8,255 nucleotides of DNA from JAJBWD01 sp041670885 (lineage in GTDB: Bacteria > Bacillota > Clostridia > Clostridiales > Clostridiaceae), in contig JBAXYJ010000128.1 in NCBI GenBank assembly GCA_041670885.1, positions 1 through 8,255 on the forward strand, in the 5' to 3' direction. Below the pieces are notes generated by a model. That model ran no database searches. It had not been told where the DNA came from and worked only from the letters and a program-made list of their open reading frames with translations. Positions within the stretch are counted from its first letter, which is position 1. Each line of letters opens with the position of its first letter. Made by a program: the position numbers and the translations under genes. Below, piece after piece: positions 5,861 to 8,255 of the stretch.

Positions 5861-5869
5861 GATTACTAT
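5841..5869 (+). promoter_or_regulatory. Sigma-A promoter of the arsR-permease operon
   Basis: A consensus -35 box TTGACA (5841-5846) is followed after 17 bases by TACTAT (5864-5869). The transcript would start near 5876, about 35 bases before the ArsR start codon. The -10 region overlaps a palindrome that is a likely ArsR operator. Confidence 0.82.
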
Positions 5870-5879
5870 ATACGTATAT
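5868..5879. promoter_or_regulatory. Candidate ArsR operator
   Basis: ATATACGTATAT is a perfect 12-bp palindrome centred between 5873 and 5874. It covers the end of the -10 box and the predicted transcription start. ArsR/SmtB repressors commonly bind AT-rich dyads of this kind over their own promoters, so autorepression of the operon relieved by metal or metalloid is the natural reading. Confidence 0.6.
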
Positions 5880-5910
5880 GGGAATATAAGAATACAAAGG
5901 GAGTGAGTAT

Positions 5911-6261
5911 ATGAATAAACTTACAGATTTATTCAAAGTGCTGTCAGATGAAACAAGACTTAAGATACTTGTTATTTTATATGAAAGAAAAATATGCGTT
6001 TGCCAGCTTCAAGGGCTTCTTAACGAAACTCAGCCAAAGATATCAAAGCACCTCAGCATCCTTAGAAATATGGGATTTGTTAAGGTGGAGAGAAAAGAGC
6101 AGTTTATTTATTATTATATAGATGAAGAAAATCAGCTGCTTAAGGAAATACTAGAGAAGATAATAGAAAACTCAGATAATTATCCTGATTTAATTAGCAT
6201 TGTTAATAAAGCTAAGCAGCAGGAGTATTTAGAAGAAATTAAAAACAAATGTAAAATTTAG
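5911..6261 (+). CDS. ArsR/SmtB-family metal(loid)-responsive repressor
   Basis: A 116-residue winged-helix repressor of typical ArsR length. LFKVLSDETRLKILVIL (7-23) is the classic ArsR opening. ICVCQLQGLLNETQPKISKHLSILRNMGFV (28-57) carries the recognition helix and the CVC metal-binding pair, Cys29 and Cys31, on the helix that binds As(III) in E. coli-type ArsR. The third cysteine of that E. coli site (three residues further on) is Gln34 here. Cys114 in the C-terminal KNKCKI is the only other cysteine and could complete a different site. The ATG follows GGGAG (5899-5903) by seven bases. It is first gene of the operon, 11 bases before the permease, and probably represses its own promoter through the palindrome at 5868-5879. 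As(III), methylarsenite, Sb(III) or Cd/Pb-type ions are all possible inducers. Confidence 0.93.
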   Translation: MNKLTDLFKVLSDETRLKILVILYERKICVCQLQGLLNETQPKISKHLSILRNMGFVKVERKEQFIYYYIDEENQLLKEILEKIIENSDNYPDLISIVNKAKQQEYLEEIKNKCKI

Positions 6262-6272
6262 GTAGGTGGGAT

Positions 6273-7277
6273 ATGATAATATTTAAATGGTTGAATGATG
6301 AAATTTTAAAGATGACATGGCTCTCGGACTTAGTTAAGCTTCTGGTAGAGAAGGTATTTAACTTACCGACAAGTGAGAGACTGGGAGGAAGCCTTCAGTT
6401 TTTTATATATGATACTATAAAAATATTTATTCTTTTATCAGTTTTAATATTCTTAATATCATATATCCAAAGTTATTTTCCACCAGAGAGGACAAAAAAG
6501 CTGCTGGGCGGAATAAAAGGAATAAGAGGAAATATATTAGGAGCCTTACTTGGAACTATAACTCCATTTTGCAGCTGCTCCAGTATTCCTATTTTTATAG
6601 GATTTACAGCTGCCGGACTTCCGCTTGGAATAACCTTTTCTTTTTTAATATCCTCCCCCTTAGTAGACCTGGCATCTCTACTTATACTTATGTCTTTCTT
6701 TGGATTTAAAATTGCAATAGCTTATGTGATTGTAGGATTAATATTAGCTGTTATTGGAGGAACTATAATAGATAAGCTTCCTTTAGAGGGATATATAGAG
6801 GGATATGTAAAGGAAATAGACAATGTAGATGCAGAGATTCTGGAAATGACAAGAATTGATCGAATAGCTTATGGAAAAGAGCAGGTAAATGCTATTATTA
6901 AAAAAGTTTGGCTTTATGTATTTATTGGAGTTGGAATTGGAGCTCTTATTCATAACTGGATACCGGAAAGCTTCATAGAAAATGTAATAGGAAGCAAAAA
7001 TCCATTTGCAGTAATCTTGGCAACTGCTGTTGGAATTCCAATGTACGCTGATATATTTGGTACACTTCCTATAGCGGAGGCATTGTTTGGAAAGGGAGTT
7101 GGAATAGGAACTGTTCTTTCATTTATGATGGCAGTAACCGCACTTTCTCTTCCATCAATAATAATGCTGAGCAAGGTAGTTAAAAGAAAGCTTCTTATAA
7201 TATTTGTATCCATAGTATCAGTCGGTATAGTAATAATAGGATATTTATTTAATGCTTTTTCATTTTTATTAATATAG
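6273..7277 (+). CDS. ArsP-like permease (DUF318 / PF03773 family)
   Basis: Integral membrane protein of 334 residues. Hydrophobic spans are visible at about 46-66, 84-96, 104-128, 130-165 (likely two), 212-229, 244-263, 276-300 and 306-332. They form two halves separated by a hydrophilic loop (about 166-210). The family hallmark TPFCSCSSIPIF (97-108) carries Cys100 and Cys102 at the start of a membrane span. Members linked to ArsR include ArsP, an exporter of trivalent organoarsenicals in Campylobacter; many others have no proven substrate. The ATG follows an AGGTGGG site that begins in the ArsR stop region, with 11 bases between genes. Its stop codon TAG overlaps the AGGAGG site of the next gene (7276-7281), which indicates close translational coupling. 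The context supports export of a thiol-reactive metalloid; the exact substrate is not determined. Confidence 0.9.
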   Translation: MIIFKWLNDEILKMTWLSDLVKLLVEKVFNLPTSERLGGSLQFFIYDTIKIFILLSVLIFLISYIQSYFPPERTKKLLGGIKGIRGNILGALLGTITPFCSCSSIPIFIGFTAAGLPLGITFSFLISSPLVDLASLLILMSFFGFKIAIAYVIVGLILAVIGGTIIDKLPLEGYIEGYVKEIDNVDAEILEMTRIDRIAYGKEQVNAIIKKVWLYVFIGVGIGALIHNWIPESFIENVIGSKNPFAVILATAVGIPMYADIFGTLPIAEALFGKGVGIGTVLSFMMAVTALSLPSIIMLSKVVKRKLLIIFVSIVSVGIVIIGYLFNAFSFLLI

Positions 7278-7289
7278 GAGGAATATATT

Positions 7290-7517
7290 ATGGTAATTAA
7301 AATTTTAGGATCAGGCTGTGCAAACTGCAAAAAACTAGAGGCAAATGCAAGGCAGGCAGCTGAGGAAATGGGAATAAAGGCGGAAGTTGTGAAGGTAACA
7401 GACTTCAAGGATATTTTAGCCTATGGTGTAATGAAGACTCCAGGCCTTGTAGTTGATGAAAAGGTTAAGGTTATGGGGAGAGTTCCATCAGCTGAAGAAA
7501 TAAAAAAACTTCTATAA
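7290..7517 (+). CDS. Small thioredoxin-like CxxC protein
   Basis: A 75-residue minimal thioredoxin-fold protein of the 'redox-active disulfide protein 2' type. VIKILGSGCANCKKLEANARQAAEEMG (2-28) gives the first strand, the Cys10-Ala-Asn-Cys13 redox motif and helix one. MKTPGLVVDEKVKVMGRVPS (48-67) contains the expected cis-proline Pro51 opposite the active site, then the last two strands. No signal peptide is present, so it works in the cytosol. AGGAGG (7276-7281) precedes the ATG by eight bases. As the third gene of the ArsR-permease operon it may reduce or relay the metalloid, or act on the permease or repressor cysteines. Proteins of this type are often encoded beside such permeases. The reductant and substrate are unknown. 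Confidence 0.92.
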   Translation: MVIKILGSGCANCKKLEANARQAAEEMGIKAEVVKVTDFKDILAYGVMKTPGLVVDEKVKVMGRVPSAEEIKKLL

Positions 7518-7541
7518 AAACTCACTTTTGTGAGTTTTTTT
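7516..7541 (+). terminator. Rho-independent terminator of the arsR-permease operon
   Basis: AAAAACTCAC (7516-7525) pairs with GTGAGTTTTT (7530-7539) around a TTTT loop; the T-run continues to 7541. The last two bases of the thioredoxin-like gene's stop codon are inside the stem. The A-run on the 5' side would also give some termination on the opposite strand. Confidence 0.9.
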
Positions 7542-7549
7542 GATATAAT
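7541..7549 (+). promoter_or_regulatory. Candidate extended -10 promoter of the dehydrogenase gene
   Basis: TGATATAAT is a perfect TATAAT (7544-7549) with the extended TG (7541-7542). No recognisable -35 box lies 17 bases upstream; that position (7521-7526) is inside the terminator stem. Transcription would start near 7555, about 27 bases before the ATG at 7582. Confidence 0.5.
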
Positions 7550-7581
7550 TTAATAAATATTTATAGGAGGAGCAGTAAACA

Positions 7582-8255
7582 ATGAAAATAGTAATATTAG
7601 ATGGTCAGAAATTAAACCCAGGGGACTTGAGCTGGAATAAAGTAGCAAAGCTTGGTGATTTAAAGCTATATGATATAACAAAAAATAATACTGATGCAAT
7701 AGCAGAGAGAATTAAAGACGCTGATATAGTTCTTATAAGTAAATCTCCAATAAACAGAGAAACTATATTAAGATCCCCTAAGCTAAAATATATAGGTATT
7801 CTTGCAACAGGTTACAATATGGTTGATTTAGCTGCGGCAAAGGAAAGAGGCATTACAGTTACAAATATTCCTGCCTATGGGACAAAAGCCGTAAGCCAGA
7901 TGGCAATAGCTCTGCTCCTAGAGATGTGCCACCATGTATGGAATCACAGTGAAAATGTAAAAAAAGGGTGCTGGACAGATAATATAGATATATCATTTAG
8001 GGCTAATCCTCTGATGGAGCTTGACGGAAAAACATTAGGCATAATTGGCTATGGAAGGATAGGCCAAAGGACGGCTAAAATTGCGCAGGCTATGGGAATG
8101 AATATTTTGGCATACTATTCAAATAAAACAGGCACAGAGGACAGCGAAATAATAAAATTTGTAGATTTAGATGAGCTGTTAAAAAAATCTGATGTTATAT
8201 CGCTGCACTGCCCTTTATTTGACAGCACAAGAGGGATGATAAACAAAGATACAAT
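7582..8255 (+). CDS. D-2-hydroxyacid dehydrogenase, 3' end cut by window
   Basis: The first 224 codons of a cytosolic NAD(P)-dependent 2-hydroxyacid dehydrogenase; about 90-100 more residues are expected. The N-terminal part of the catalytic domain contains LKYIGILATGYNMVDLAAAKERGITVTNIPAYGTKAVSQMAIALLLEM (68-115), very typical of the glycerate dehydrogenase/hydroxypyruvate reductase branch. The Rossmann domain starts at about 147 with LDGKTLGIIGYGRIGQRTA; the GxGxxG loop is Gly156, Gly158, Gly161. The second Rossmann strand ends YYSNK (178-182) without the acidic residue of strictly NAD-dependent enzymes, so NADP use is possible. The catalytic Arg, Glu and His lie mostly beyond the window. 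AGGAGG (7565-7570) lies 11 bases before the ATG, a rather long gap. Substrates could be hydroxypyruvate, glyoxylate or another 2-oxoacid. A link to the glycine-controlled operon nearby is tempting but unproven. Confidence 0.92.
   Translation, partial: MKIVILDGQKLNPGDLSWNKVAKLGDLKLYDITKNNTDAIAERIKDADIVLISKSPINRETILRSPKLKYIGILATGYNMVDLAAAKERGITVTNIPAYGTKAVSQMAIALLLEMCHHVWNHSENVKKGCWTDNIDISFRANPLMELDGKTLGIIGYGRIGQRTAKIAQAMGMNILAYYSNKTGTEDSEIIKFVDLDELLKKSDVISLHCPLFDSTRGMINKDT

Noticed and set aside
6950..7408. Minus-strand frame of 152 codons across the permease and thioredoxin-like genes
   Set aside because: Antisense to two clear family members; its length comes from their codon pattern.

Overview
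The window is AT-rich and dense with genes. It has strong GGAGG-type ribosome binding sites, many AGA/ATA codons, U-tract terminators and a glycine riboswitch. This suggests a low-GC Firmicute, most likely an anaerobic clostridial species. That is inferred from style and gene content, not from a marker gene.

Region 1 (about 120-3710) holds an IclR-type regulator on the plus strand. It converges on a minus-strand operon encoding a FIST-domain sensor-like protein and an aldehyde dehydrogenase. A 42-bp perfect palindrome that includes both stop codons separates the convergent genes and should terminate transcription both ways. The FIST-ALDH operon has a clear promoter (TTGAAT-16-TATAAT). An imperfect palindrome fills its spacer and a perfect 19-bp palindrome lies upstream; the latter is a good candidate operator, perhaps for the IclR protein.

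Region 2 (about 3765-5780) is a plus-strand operon led by a singlet glycine riboswitch. A collapsed 'ghost' of a first aptamer remains on its 5' side, and a terminator hairpin follows. The genes are a small ACT-domain protein (UPF0237, GcvR-like ACT) and a PFL-like protein (UPF0210/DUF711). The base pairing reads most simply as a glycine OFF switch. A possible 29-residue membrane peptide lies between the second gene and the operon terminator. This uncharacterised gene pair under glycine control is the most interesting part of the window.

Region 3 (about 5814-7541) is an ArsR regulator with a CVC metal site, an ArsP-like permease with a TPFCSCSS motif, and a 75-residue CxxC thioredoxin-like protein, in one tight operon. 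It has a strong promoter, a palindromic operator over the -10 region and a terminator. It looks like a metalloid or thiophilic-metal efflux cassette.

Region 4 (7544-8255) is the first two thirds of a D-2-hydroxyacid dehydrogenase gene, cut by the window edge. It appears to start from an extended -10 promoter placed directly on the tail of the previous terminator.

No tRNA, rRNA, CRISPR array, transposase or attachment site was seen.
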